From: Chrysoperla carnea
Taxonomy: Eukaryota > Arthropoda > Insecta > Neuroptera > Chrysopidae
Direction of reading: 5' to 3'
DNA length: 64,000 nucleotides
NCBI RefSeq assembly: GCF_905475395.1
Contig: NC_058339.1
Span: 87,988,520 to 88,052,519 of the forward strand
Shown here: piece after piece, positions 52,441 through 64,000 of the stretch
Numbering within the stretch: position 1 is the first letter of the stretch
Layout: each line of letters starts with the position of its first letter
The notes under the pieces: generated by a model
Database searches by the model: none
What the model was told of the DNA's origin: nothing
Seen by the model: the letters and a program-made list of their open reading frames with translations, nothing else
Translations under genes and position numbers: made by a program

Positions 52441-54756
52441 TATTTGTAACATATTTATTAACTACATAATGTTTACTCATTTGTTATGACCCTGACAAAT
52501 AAATATTTATTTATTTATTTCTGTTTAAAATTTTGTTTATTATATTTATTCACAAATCTTTAAAATACGATAAATATATTAAATTATTAAATAACTTAGA
52601 TAAACAACCGCGTACTGATATGATATAATTGTTTACAATAAACATAGCGCAACACGGTATTCTGTGTAGCAGGCGTAAAAAAAAATTCCTATTATGTAGG
52701 AGTTGAAAAAATTATGTTGATTTTTTGTTTACATTCATTTAATACGTTGTTTTTTTTTTTTACACGGAAATTTTTCATAAATATGTTTACAATCTGTCAA
52801 TTTGTTAATAGGATTATTAAAAGTCGCCTTAGGATGTTATTAAAATATTTTATAAGTAATGAAATCAAAGGTGAATTACGAATAAACCTATATGTTTGAC
52901 AATCAAAGTTTAAAATCGTGCGTTTTATATTAATTGGAGGCTTGGGAAATATTTGGTTGTATCAACTTTCGAAAGTTGTGTCCGTTTGTATAATAGTACT
53001 TGAAGGATGTACGAGGGCCAGGGCAATTTCGGATAAAAGGCTTGATTTTAAAGATAATTTAAGGAAATTTCATATTATATTTAATTTTGAAAAAAATCAC
53101 ATGTTTCGAGTTGTTGCCGGTATTTAAATTAATAATATTATAATTTAGAAAAATTATTATTATATTTTTATTATATTAAATTAAATTATATTATTAAATA
53201 AATTTTATATAAATTAGTTATGTCCGTTCCCTGAAACCTTGAATTGTTTTTGTATGTTATAATAATTATAATTATTTATTATTATTCAGGAATGAAAAAT
53301 AGTTTCGAAACATGTCACATTTAATAAATTTTTTTCTTAAACGCATCATGCATCGAAAGCAGTGAGATTTAGTAAATTGTCACGAGTTAAAAAATACTTA
53401 AAATGGTCCAAAATATAATATCTAGTTAATTTCAAAATCAATTTTTGACGAAATAATTCAATAACTTTTTTATTTCTATTTGTCAAATGCGATATATCTC
53501 GAAAACGATGTGGCTAGGTAAAAAATGCCAGGAATCAAAAAATGCTGGGAATTGTTCATAATGTAAAATGTAATTGCTTTTTTTAATAGAAAAGAAAGAG
53601 AATGTGGTGTCCGGGGGTCCTAATTCTATGGGGGTAAGTCGAAAAAACACAAGTTGGCATGTATATGACTTTGTTAAGTACACTTAGGCTTTTCCACTGA
53701 CTCCCATAAAACTCTACTGACGAGAAGTCTTCTCCTTGGTTAAATGCTATATTTCCTAGTAGAGTAATAATAACATAATTTGCTATAAAAATTGAAAAAA
53801 CTTTATTTTTTTAATTTGTTTACCTGAAATAACTTGATCATATACATTTAATTCAGATTTTATGGAATTTTTTTCTTCGATAATTAAATAAATTCATGAT
53901 AATTTAATATAATTAGAGCCATAAAAATTTGTAATTAGCGTTAGTTAGATAAGCTATTTTATGTAATTAAGGGCTTGATTTAACTACAAGTAATTAATTT
54001 TTAATTTTTTTACTCACACTATTTATAATTGTTTTTTTTTTTTAATTTTCACGCAATTCGTGTGTAAAACAATTTGAAGGCGATGTTTAAAAGTTTTTTT
54101 ATAATCATGAAAGCGTATTTAACGACACTTATGTTTCTATTTTCTCTAAAACTATAAAAGATGTGAAAATTTGTAAATAGCTTCAAATAGTAAGTAAGGG
54201 TGGGGGACACAAAAAACTTGCTAGAGTAAAAATATATAAAATAGTTGATTTTAATATTTTTTTAACATCTTTAGGAATTTTCGTCTTAGGTACAGATTTA
54301 AATTTGAAAACTTACGGAAATAAACTTTTCTATATTATTTTAAGCTTCATTGTGGTGGATATTGTGATGGAAAATTTGATAAAAATCAGCAAATAAACTA
54401 TGATAAAGAATCTTGTTATGTGTCAAACTATAAAATAAATATAAGTATAATGATTATAAATAAATAATGATGACACATTTGTGACGTTTTGAATTATTTA
54501 AAAACTATAACATATTGTAGCAAAAAAATAAATAACATATATATATTAAATCGAACTTCAATAAATCAATATTTTGTTATTTTCTTAATGATTTCATAGC
54601 TTTCATGGCAGTGGCGTTCCTAAGAATCTTAGGTACCGTTCACTTTTCAATAAATAAAGGCGGAAATATTAAGATATTTTTTAAATCGCTATTTAAAATC
54701 AATCGTCCGTATGGTTTTGGAATCCATCGAGGGGAAATCTTTTAACTCTGTATAGA

Positions 54757-54985
54757 TATATGAAATTTACATCAAGGTATACTAATTTTAGTCCCAAGTT
54801 TGTAACGCTTAGAAATATTGAGGATACGAACAAAATTTTGGTGTAGGTGTTCATTAAATCAGCTATTAAGTCTATTTCCGGTTGTCTGCCCGTCTATCCG
54901 TGATCACGATAACTCAAAATCGAAAATAGATCTTATGCCGAAATTTTAATAGCGTGCTCAAGGCATAAAAAGTGAGTTTTTTGTA
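54757..54985 (-). repeat. Family A, right-half copy
   Basis: Reverse orientation: TTTTAGTCCCAAGTTTGTAA, GGTGTAGGTGTTCATTAAAT, then CTCAAGGCATAAAAAGTGAG. The spacer 54986-56452 shows nothing recognised. Confidence 0.75.
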
Positions 54986-56452
54986 AGCATCATTATTTTG
55001 CTTACTTTTATGTCCATTTTCTCCAAAAATATAAAATATAGGGAGTTCAAAATTTACAGGTACCTTCAACTAGTGGTCTTGTGAAAGATTAGTTGAAAAA
55101 CCAAAAAAACCTTGGAAAATACTATCGAAAATTTTCAAAATCTACGAAAATCAAAACAAATGGCGACTAAAATAATTGTGTTGGTAAACTCTTCCAATTT
55201 ATTAAAAATTATGCAAGCTCTAAAGCTATTTCAAAGATCTTAGGATCTTTTCTTAAGATCTCAATAACTCTGTTGCTTTTCATGATAGAGAAAAGTGTAA
55301 AGCATTTAAATGATATTTTCGATAAATACTATAGTTTACGAATATTAATGCAACGTTTTTAGCGTGAAATTTTGCTTTAAAATAAACTGTTAATGTCTTT
55401 ACAGCACTCAATGGAAAAGGGAGGATTTGATTATAGATAACTTGTTGAATATCTTTAATCAAAGTTTCAATATAGTGAAAATATTGCAAATAAAATTTGT
55501 GGCGCCATGTCTAATTTTCATGCAACAGATAGATTTTGTTTCTGAACAGCATTATTATAAAAGTGCTAACCTCTTGGAAAGGACAATTAATTCTCCCTTT
55601 TTGAACTGTTTATAAACGCATATGATTTAATAAAAATAAATAAATTTGTTCATTGAATAAAATAAGGCATTTCTAAGTAATCATTAATTTCGAATATTTT
55701 CTTTGTTTTTAGAAGGCTTTTACGAAACGATTCGTGCTAATGTGATGTTTTACAAACGATTACCCATATAGATGACTAGCATTAAAAGAGAGTGGTGTTA
55801 CCCGCGATTGAATAAGATTTTGATAGTTTTAATCGTTATTGTCATCACTAACTTTTATGCACTATCCTTGAAACGAAATCTTTAAATTGGTCCCTAATTT
55901 ATTTATAATAAGTTTCTCAAAATTTTTAAGTATACGCCACGCAATTGTTACATAAAAGTATAAATTTCTTATGTTTACTTCTCAATGGACTGAGAATCAT
56001 TAATCTACAAAAAAAAAAAATCATTTATCATTAAAAAATCATTAAGAACAGAAAAGTTATTGTAAAAATTAATTTAAAATAATGATAATCATTGTATATC
56101 AACTGTTTTTTTTATTTTTTATTTTTTTAAGGATTAGTAATTATTTTTAAAATCTATTAGAAAAATACAAAAAAAAAAGTCCTTGCATCTATTAATATCA
56201 CGAAATTGTTTACTTAAAATCTTGAGAAAAACTAGACAAATAAATTTATAAATAATTAAATTTTAAAATTACTTTTTTCATTTTTAAAAAGTATACATTT
56301 CACGTACTATAAATATTAGTAAGGAAAACTGAGTTTGCAAAACAGCAACTGCCTACAGATTCTAAAGACATTCATTGAATTATTCAATGAATTAAATTCA
56401 ATTTGAATTTAATTAAAAGAATGAATCTCTGTTGAATTTAATTAAAAGAATG

Positions 56453-56867
56453 TATTATAGATGCGAAAGTAAGCATGTTTGTTTGTTTGTTACGCTTTCA
56501 TGCTTAAACTAGCGATTGGTTTTTAATGAAACTGTACAGCAATATAGCTGATTTATCAGAATAACACATTAACTATAATTTATAAAGATATATTTAAAAA
56601 AAAAATAAAAAAATTTAATTTAATTTGACATTTGAAATTACCATAAATTTCAGATTTCTGTAAAATTAGTCAATATAAAACATTTCAAGGCCATCTTCTC
56701 TGATATACTCAATGAATAATTACTATTATACATTTAAAAAAATAATATATTTTACCTGTGTAAAACAATCCACCATTATTTCGAGTGTTATAAGAAACGG
56801 ATAAGCGAGAGCAATCTTTATCAATCTTTACTTTTAAACCCAGCGAAGCGGGTGGGTATTACTCTAG
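56453..56867 (+). mobile_element. Non-autonomous Helitron, plus orientation
   Basis: The 5' part TATTATAGATGCGAAAGTAA(GC) with a (TTTG)n run and TTACGCTTTCATGC is typical of insect Helitron left ends. The 3' part has a CCCAGCGAAGCGGGTGGG hairpin and ends CTAG before T. Confidence 0.75.
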
Positions 56868-57802
56868 TAAATAGATATACAAAACTGTATATAATAAACT
56901 AGTTTGTTTCTAGCTTAGGTCAAACTTTTTAAAATAAGGAAATTCTCGTAGCCATTCGATTTAGAACGATTATTATTGGATGAAAAATGGGCAAAACAAT
57001 TTTATTTTTGAAACAACACCCGAAAAAAGAAAATATCTGATGTCCATTTTTAAGATATTGGGCGCCGAACAAGCTATTATGAGTATTTTGTTTTGTACTT
57101 ATTGTTGGTTATTTTTCGACTGAGAATAAATAAATTTTTTTTAAATATTTTTATGGAAGGTCGATTTTTAATTTTATTTAAAAGTATGATTCATGTGTGA
57201 TGTTTATTAGGTTTTTCATTGTCGTTGAACACATGAAATTTTCATAAAAAAAAATATTTATCAACATTTTCATAAAATATCAATTATTTTATGCCTACAC
57301 CGATAAAATGAAAAATTATGTTAATGCGGAAAATTCTTTTGATATAAAATGCAATTTGTATTTTTAAATTCTTACTCATTCATATAAATAATCTTTATTT
57401 TAATAATTTATTGATATAGATATTCATATTTCATTCGTATCAGGAGCGCATCTAAGATTAAATATTGTGGAGGATATAAAAAAATTCCCTCACACCTCTG
57501 GAACTAGATCATCAATACGTTTAGCTCGTTAAATATGTGTTAATGACAAAAAAAAAACTTTTGTAATTATGAAGTTTTCAAGCCAAATAATCCAGATTTC
57601 CCTCTCTTCCTGATTTTCCCCACATTGAGCCAAATGCTGGTACAGTCATGTGAATATTCTTTTGACGTAGATACGTCTATGTTTTCGTTTTTAAGGATCA
57701 TTTGGTTTACGGATTGTAGAGTTTGGTGGAGGACATCATATTCTAACATCAGATTGGATCTAGTTCTTCGGGATACTTTAATACTGAATTTAGATCCCAA
57801 AA

Positions 57803-58101
57803 GGTAACAGATAGAATAACACTTTAAATTTAGAAAATTGATTTTTTCGAAAAAAGTTAGCTTTCGAAGGAAATCCGACTTAAAAATATGTCATTATTGG
57901 ATTCAATAAAAAAAAAAAAAAAAAAAAAGCTTAAAGTTTATCGATAATTGTAGGTCAATGTCATGGCCATAGATTAATGTCCTCTATTGGCCTGGGCAAC
58001 TTTTGGCTAAAGCATTTTTCCGTACTTAGCGCGTTTTCTTTCGATTAAATGCATCATATTATGACATATTTTTAATTTAAAGTGTTATTCTATCTCTTAC
58101 C
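57803..58101. mobile_element. Foldback MITE
   Basis: GGTAACAGATAGAATAACAC(TTTAAATT) at the left is matched in reverse by AAAGTGTTATTCTATCTCTT(ACC) at the right. A run of about 20 A's sits inside. The CACTTTAAATT core links it to family C. Confidence 0.7.
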
Positions 58102-58254
58102 GTTTAGGCTCTAATTGGTTATAAAAGAAGTCCGAAGGACTAGGTCAAGTCTGATGCCCGAACATGAAGTTATTTTTTGATTGGCTAACTACAAAACGAG
58201 CTTTTAGCCATTACATATTGAAATGGTCCACCTGTATATGTATTTAAAAAAAAT

Positions 58255-58345
58255 TATCCACTAATTCTCCACCACCGGGGATCGAACCTATAACCTTTGG
58301 TTGCCCGAACTAACACTATAACCAAGACTCGAAGTGAACTATGAG
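58255..58345 (-). repeat. tRNA-like sequence (SINE candidate)
   Basis: The minus strand has TCTTGGTTATAGTGTTAGTT (A-box-like) and GGTTCGATCCCCGG (B box) spaced as in tRNA-derived SINE heads. No clean acceptor stem. Confidence 0.4.
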
Positions 58346-59212
58346 CGATACGTTATACTTTGTGTAATCTAAACATCTAAGCCAACTGATATATATGTTT
58401 TTGTAAAACAAGCTTTGTATTCTGGGTAAGGAGCTTTTTCTAAGTATTACATTGATAAGAAAAACAAGTATGAAATTTTCAAAGAAAATTTGCGTTTTAC
58501 ATATTCAATAAAATAAAATAAAATGCTCTATATATTAAATATATGTAAAACATATGCATGTAGTAATACCTCATGACATGACCTTGTAGACTTTCTTAAA
58601 ACTGTGTAGTAATGTTTTATTTTTTTTTTAAATTTCCTAAAAGAAAATTCTTGTTTTCAATCCCGAAAATTAATTTAAAAAAAAAAAGAGTCGTGGGACA
58701 CTCGGTAGGAACTCTTGAAATGACAAATTATAAAAATATTTTTTCATATTTTCAAAATTCATGGCAAGCTGAATCGCTTAAAAAAACTTTTAGTCTCCTA
58801 GATGACCTACATAAAAAAAAGTCGGTTTTTGGTGTCGTGTTTTTTTGCACTTTCTTTGGTTTTACCTCCCAAATTTTGGTTTTTGAAAATGTTCATTAAG
58901 GGCAAAATTGGAAACCACCAACGACTTTGATTGGCCCAAAATAAGATCGTTAGATGGAGACCTTGGAGAGAGTTGAAAAAATTTAGGTATTTCTAGCATG
59001 TTATATATAAGGAAAAGTATTGTTTTAGAAAACATATTGGTCTTTTGTCTAGTGATCACACCTATCACAGCTTGTTATTAATGGAAATTTAGTAAAATAA
59101 ATACAGAATAAATACTTTTTATGTTAAATAAATACTTTAGAAAGAAACAATAAAAAAATATTATCATAGTAGTTTTAATTCTGTCATAAAAATGGATCTA
59201 TGCCATTTTTAT

Positions 59213-59338
59213 TTACGTTCCTTTATTAAAACTAGTATGCTGTCCAATATGATGACGTTCATGTTGATTATATTAAATTCATAGTAGTGTTTCAATCCGT
59301 ATACTGGGCAATATACTGGTATGAATAAAGGAACGTAA
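59213..59338. mobile_element. Short foldback element
   Basis: TTACGTTCCTTTATT and AATAAAGGAACGTAA are perfect 15-bp inverted repeats; pairing continues imperfectly inward (CTAGTAT / ATACTGG). Confidence 0.7.
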
Positions 59339-59689
59339 GCTTCACGTTTAATTTTAACATATTTTATACCAATATGTTATAGAAAACAATGTCAGTCAAT
59401 GACTCTTTCTTGGCACACACTTTTAGCATGCTTTGTACCGCGTGATCAATAAATGTTACGATATATATAAAAAGAAAAATTTTATTTATGTAGGGGAGAC
59501 CTTGATAATAGTGTATTTTAGGTTATTCTTCATGAGACAATTACTGTATTTAGACAAAGTTTACAAGAGTGAAAGCATACGGGAAAATGATATAGTGCAA
59601 AAAGTAAAAAAAAAATAATTTGGTTTTAATGTTTATTTATTTAAAAGTTGATTATCGTGTATTACTGTTTTATGTTTTAAGTCACTAAT

Positions 59690-60010
59690 TTTATTGGTGG
59701 GTATAAAAACTAAACTAAACCGAACTAAAAATAAGGTTGTTATAAGTTTGACCGCTGTCTGTGTGTGTTCTGTCTGTCTGTGGCATCATAGCGTCTAAAC
59801 GGGTAAACCGATTTTGATTTTTTGGTTTCGTTTAAAAAGGTAATTTAATGTTTCGTGTTCTTAGCTATATTTCAAGTGAGAGTTTAGGGTTCCGTACTCG
59901 AAAAAACTAAAAAATTGGCGATGATCTTCAAAATTGGTTCGATTTGGAAATGGCTTTAAGGAAAAATGTATTTTAATGGAGAGTTCTTTCATATGTTTCA
60001 AGTGGGAGTT
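59690..60010 (+). repeat. Remnant of a Helitron-like or related insect repeat
   Basis: CTGTCTGTCTGTGG, AAACCGATTTTGATTTTTTG and GAGTTTAGGGTTCCGTACTC are typical blocks; ends not found. Confidence 0.4.
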
Positions 60011-60296
60011 TAGGATTCCGTTTACGAAAAATTTGTAGGGAATTTATGAATTTTGTAAATTTCACTTGTAATTTTAAACTAACGTAAAATGTTGAGGAGG
60101 TAAAGTTTGGAAAAAAGTACAGTCATGTATACCTTGGATCAAAGTGATGTCTTGTTTTACTATTCATAGGTATTAGATGACAATATAATTTTGCTACTTT
60201 GCCAAAATATCAGGCTATATAAGTGGGAAAAAAGAACTAAATACCCCGTGTTAACGAAAAACACTTGAGGCTTTCGTAGAAAAAGATTAGATTTCT

Positions 60297-60434
60297 TTAA
60301 GGATGCACGAGCGCCAGGGAAATTTTGGATTAAAGAATTGACTTTTTTTATGTGAAGTTGGGCTAAGTCTAAATCAAGGTACAAATAATTTCAACCACAA
60401 GTCTAAACTTGCCTTGGTCCTCGTACTACCTTAA
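60297..60434. mobile_element. Family G MITE, short copy
   Basis: TTAAGGATGCACGAGCGCCA at the left and TTGGTCCTCGTACTACCTTA(A) at the right. The inner CAACCACAAGTCTAAACTTG is identical to that in the long copy at 24342. Confidence 0.7.
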
Positions 60435-61048
60435 TAATGCTCCTTAAAGTGAACTGTCAAGATCACGCACCTCCCCAGGGTACTATCGGTGGAAATTATT
60501 CAAGCTATGCTAGTGTGTAGGAATAATGTTACTATACGCAGAGTTAATTTCCATAATTATTTAAAAAAAAATTTTAATTGTTATTCAAAATACTGCAGTT
60601 TTCCATATTATTCCATGTTCCAAGTTTACTGTGGAATTTTTTTTTTTCGTTTTTATTGCACAAAATCATCAGACTAAAACCTTTGAAAAATGTTTATAAT
60701 TTTTAATATAAATATTAACAAATATATTTTTTATAATTTTCATTAATTATGTTAAAAATTTTGTTGTAAAAAATGTACACGTGTACTAAAAATATTATTA
60801 TACCCAAACACACGCTGTCCTAATTAATATATATTAAATAAAGTAGAATATAGGTAATAATATTTTTTGTATGTCTGTAATATTTTTATTAGTTAAATAT
60901 TTGTTGAATAAAATAAATATTATAATGAAATCGTTTATGAAGTTTTAGCTAATTACTTTATGAGGTGGGTTTTTTTTTATATTATAAATGAAAAGTGAAA
61001 ATTAATTACCAAGGTTACATATTAAGTTTGGGATTTTTATTAATAATA

Positions 61049-61876
61049 CTAGATAGATACTCACTCGCTTCGCTGGGTTTAGAAGTAAGGATTGGTAAAG
61101 ACCATCATGTTATAAGCCTTCATCTCCTTTGCTCTTTTTATGCCCCTTCCATAAAACTCGAAATAATCGCAGGGATTGTTTTACACATGTAAAACATATG
61201 TACAGTTTTCAATTTTTTTAAATAAAATAATCATAATTCATTGAATATATCAGAAAAGAGGGGCATGAATTGTTTTACATTTACTATTTTTAAATGAAAG
61301 ATTAAATTTAATTTTTTTTTTTTAATATATCTTTATAAATTATAACTCATGTGTTATTCTGATGGATGAGCTATATAACTATTATGTTTCATTCAAATCC
61401 AATCATTAGTTTTTACCATTAACTTTATAGTTTTATATAGACTAAGCATCGCCTATCTTTCCGTACAGTGAGAAACGTGCCAACATCTGAGGTAATTGCT
61501 TAGGTCAACTAGGGATATTTATCAAAAAAATACATAAATCAATAAAATTTAGGGACATTTATCAAAAACACATACATTGAATGTCAAGTTTTCATATCAC
61601 AAAATGTTTTACATGGAACATCTTGATTTCAATGAACTTTTTCGCTTTTTGGCTTAAAAAAAATACTTATCACGTATCGCTTTATATTTTTTCTACGAAT
61701 CTACAATGGTTGGACCAAAGCAATTACCTGAGATGTTGGCATGCTTAAAATCGTTTGACACTCAGTCTATATAACTCTAACGTCAATGGTTTTTATGAGA
61801 AAGCGTAACAAACAAACAAATAAATAAACAAACACACACACAAACATCCTTACTTTCACTTTTATAATATGTAGGG
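61049..61876 (-). mobile_element. Non-autonomous Helitron, minus orientation, with a nested element
   Basis: On the minus strand it starts near ATTATAAAAGTGAAAGTAAG with a (TTTG)n run and GTTACGCTTTCTCAT, and ends CCCAGCGAAGCGAGTGAG...CTAG. Close to the copy at 56453 but split by an insertion at about 61430-61777. Confidence 0.7.
61430..61777. mobile_element. Foldback MITE nested in the Helitron
   Basis: TTTATATAGACTAAG at the left pairs with CTCAGTCTATATAAC at the right. Inner arms GCCAACATCTGAGGTAATTG and CAATTACCTGAGATGTTGGC also pair. Confidence 0.7.
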
Positions 61877-62191
61877 ATAAGCGGTATAATGGCCGAATAT
61901 TAAGTTTTTAATTACGTTATGCGGAATTAAATTATTTTTTCAATGCAAAAAATTATTTAATAAAAGGTTATTGGATCTTTGACCAACAAATTGTTAAAAA
62001 TTTCACCATGAAAATTACCATGGAATATAAAGAAAAGGTTAAACTTGTCTAATAATATATAAATTTGTCTTTTTATTAATAAAAATAGTAATTTTGTGAC
62101 AATGAATCTAAAATTTAATAAATAAAAAATGAATTTTTAATCGACTTCAAAAAAAAGGAGGAGATATTACATTTCACTGTATTTTTTTGTG

Positions 62192-62402
62192 TAACGCTTA
62201 AAAATAATGATGCTAGGAAAAAAATTTTGTCATAGGTGTTCATAAAATCACCTAATTAGTCCATTTCCGGTTGTCCGTCCGTCCGTCCGTCTGTGGACAC
62301 GATAACTCAAAAACGAAAAAAGATATCGAGCTGAAATTTTTACAGCGTGCATGGTATTTCAACAATTAACTCAGTCAATTGTTTGTTTTCACTTGTTTAT
62401 AT
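62192..62402 (-). repeat. Family A with internal deletion
   Basis: Reverse orientation: GTAACGCTTAAAAATAATGA to TTTTTACAGCGTGC, then directly GGTATTTCAACAATTAACTC and GTTGTTTGTTTTCACTTG; the middle ~300 bp is missing. Confidence 0.75.
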
Positions 62403-64000
62403 TAAAATTAGACCTAGTATATACCATCAATTTATCTTCGCAGACACTGTAGTCTATTCTAATTTCATACTAAGCCCATTCGATAATATAAAGTGGGTAC
62501 ATATCATTTTTGAGAATCTCTAAGAAGTGGCAGCAGCCCCTGCCTGCCCCCTCTGGTGACGACCATGTTTCTTAATGAACTTGACGGCGCTATGATTATA
62601 AAAATCCTTAAATGAATGCCAATTTCACGGTTTCGTTCATTAATTACATAAATTATATAAAAATGTGTCAAGAGAAGTCATAATTGATTAGCCATTAGCA
62701 TTAATCTGGTAATCCCTCGTTTAAGGTCAAGACTTTGTGAATTATTAAATAATAGAAAAAAAAAATGTCAATTTTAATTCAACTTTTTTTTTCAATGTCA
62801 ACCACTTGTAAGTAAACAAACGTGATTCCATATTGCAAAAAATATTCATTAATAAAAATTATTAAAAAAACAATTATCAAAAAAAAAAAAAAAAATTATA
62901 CGTGGGTGGGACTCGAACTGACGTGACATACTTTGATTTTTATTTTTTTTTTATAGCTCGTAAAATCAAAAGTAAATTAAGAGATTAAATCAACCCTAAA
63001 TTAAAAAAAAAAAATTTCGGGTGTCATCACATGATAGGTTATTTTTAGATTTATCATAAGCTAATTTTAACCGAAAAATTATAATTCGGAACGAATTTTA
63101 GCCAGTCTTTTTGTTCGGACTTAGATTAAGTCCAAAAACGATGTTTTTGTGATGTGATGTTAATCTATTCTTCGTCGAAATATCAAAATGGATTCAAGGA
63201 TTCATTTGAAATCTTAACACTGATTTCGAAAGGGAAAACATTGGCCTCAATTATGTCCATTAGACCTAAAATTTTTAAATCTCAATAATATCGTGTGAGT
63301 AATTGATAGTTTATTTTGCAAATAAAAAACCAATAAAAAATTTTTAAAAGGTCAATATTTATTTTTGTTTTGTTTAAATTAAAAATAAAGTTGTTTTTCT
63401 TCAAAATTACGACAAAAACAGTTTCTGAATTAATTAACTGTAAATTATTATTTTTAAAAAATACTTTCAATTATTTAATCTGTTACTATCTTCAATATTT
63501 TTCGCCTGAAAAACAATCACCGAAAGAATTTTTATAAAATAAAATTATGTAAAATAATAATAAATATTTTTTTTTTAAATAATTATGAAATGTCACTTGA
63601 AACATATTTCTTATCAAATCCTTTTCACAAATTTGTTTTTAATTAAACAATTAGGATTCCGTATCTAACTTTCAGTATCACTGAGATCATCAAAGTATTA
63701 ATTACCAAAATACAATATAGAACATAAAATTCGGTAACTTTTGAGTTAATTTTGAATGGAACCTACCTATAACAATGTCAAGAAAGCTTGGTTTTTCCTA
63801 TGTTATTTGTTTTAAACCTATTGCAGAATTTCAGTGATATTTTTCTTTTAAAAGGTATTTCCAGCATGGTATTTGCAGTTCCTATGTTAAAACTTTGATA
63901 AAATCCATTTTTCGACAGAATTTAACGAATTTTCACAGACTGACAATTGGGCTTGCTATTAAATCCCAAAGTTTCAGAAATTTTGAGCGTTTAAAATACA
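62403..64000. other. AT-rich spacer at window end
   Basis: No gene supported. A B-box-like element on the minus strand (AGTTCGAGTCCCACCC near 62912, next to a poly-A run) may be another SINE head. Confidence 0.4.

Noticed and set aside
58612-58899. 95-aa plus-strand frame
   Set aside because: Phe/Lys-rich chance frame, no motif, no second copy.

Overview
The window is AT-rich nuclear DNA from an insect. The evidence is spliced genes with GT-AG introns, animal-type proteins (TARBP1, MED27, XPF, a BTB-PHR adaptor, chloride-type alpha-amylases with a secretory signal) and a dense load of arthropod-style transposons. I cannot name the species. The intron structures below were built by eye from splice sites and reading-frame continuity; no search or transcript data was available.

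The left 37 kb holds six genes. TARBP1 (minus, 2033-8791, 8 exons, 1385 codons) is a tRNA 2'-O-methyltransferase. A BTB-BACK-PHR protein of the BTBD2/3/6 class (plus, 9940-13396, 2 exons) is divergent from TARBP1. MED27 (minus, 13906-17070, 5 exons) is convergent with the BTB gene. XPF/ERCC4 (plus, 18456-25231, about 14 exons) is divergent from MED27. Two tandem alpha-amylase genes follow (plus, 28117-30634 and 33900-37066, 6 exons each). TARBP1, the BTB adaptor, MED27 and XPF look like ordinary housekeeping genes. The amylases form a digestive-enzyme tandem pair with signs of gene conversion.

Introns and spacers are full of repeats. They include a high-copy unclassified family (A, about 560 bp), foldback MITEs (families B and C and several singletons), TTAA-ended MITEs (family G), a pogo-like MITE, a Tc1-like MITE, Helitron-like elements, LINE 3' ends, a mariner relic, tRNA-like SINE candidates, and a 306-bp tandem array whose units are themselves foldback sequences.

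The right 26 kb (about 38.2-64 kb) shows no gene I can support. It is AT-rich spacer, or possibly a very long intron, with scattered repeats. The most notable points are the MITE at an XPF splice donor together with a 10-bp duplication at the next acceptor, the mosaic identity of the two amylase genes, and the foldback satellite lodged inside a family A element. I found no convincing undescribed system.
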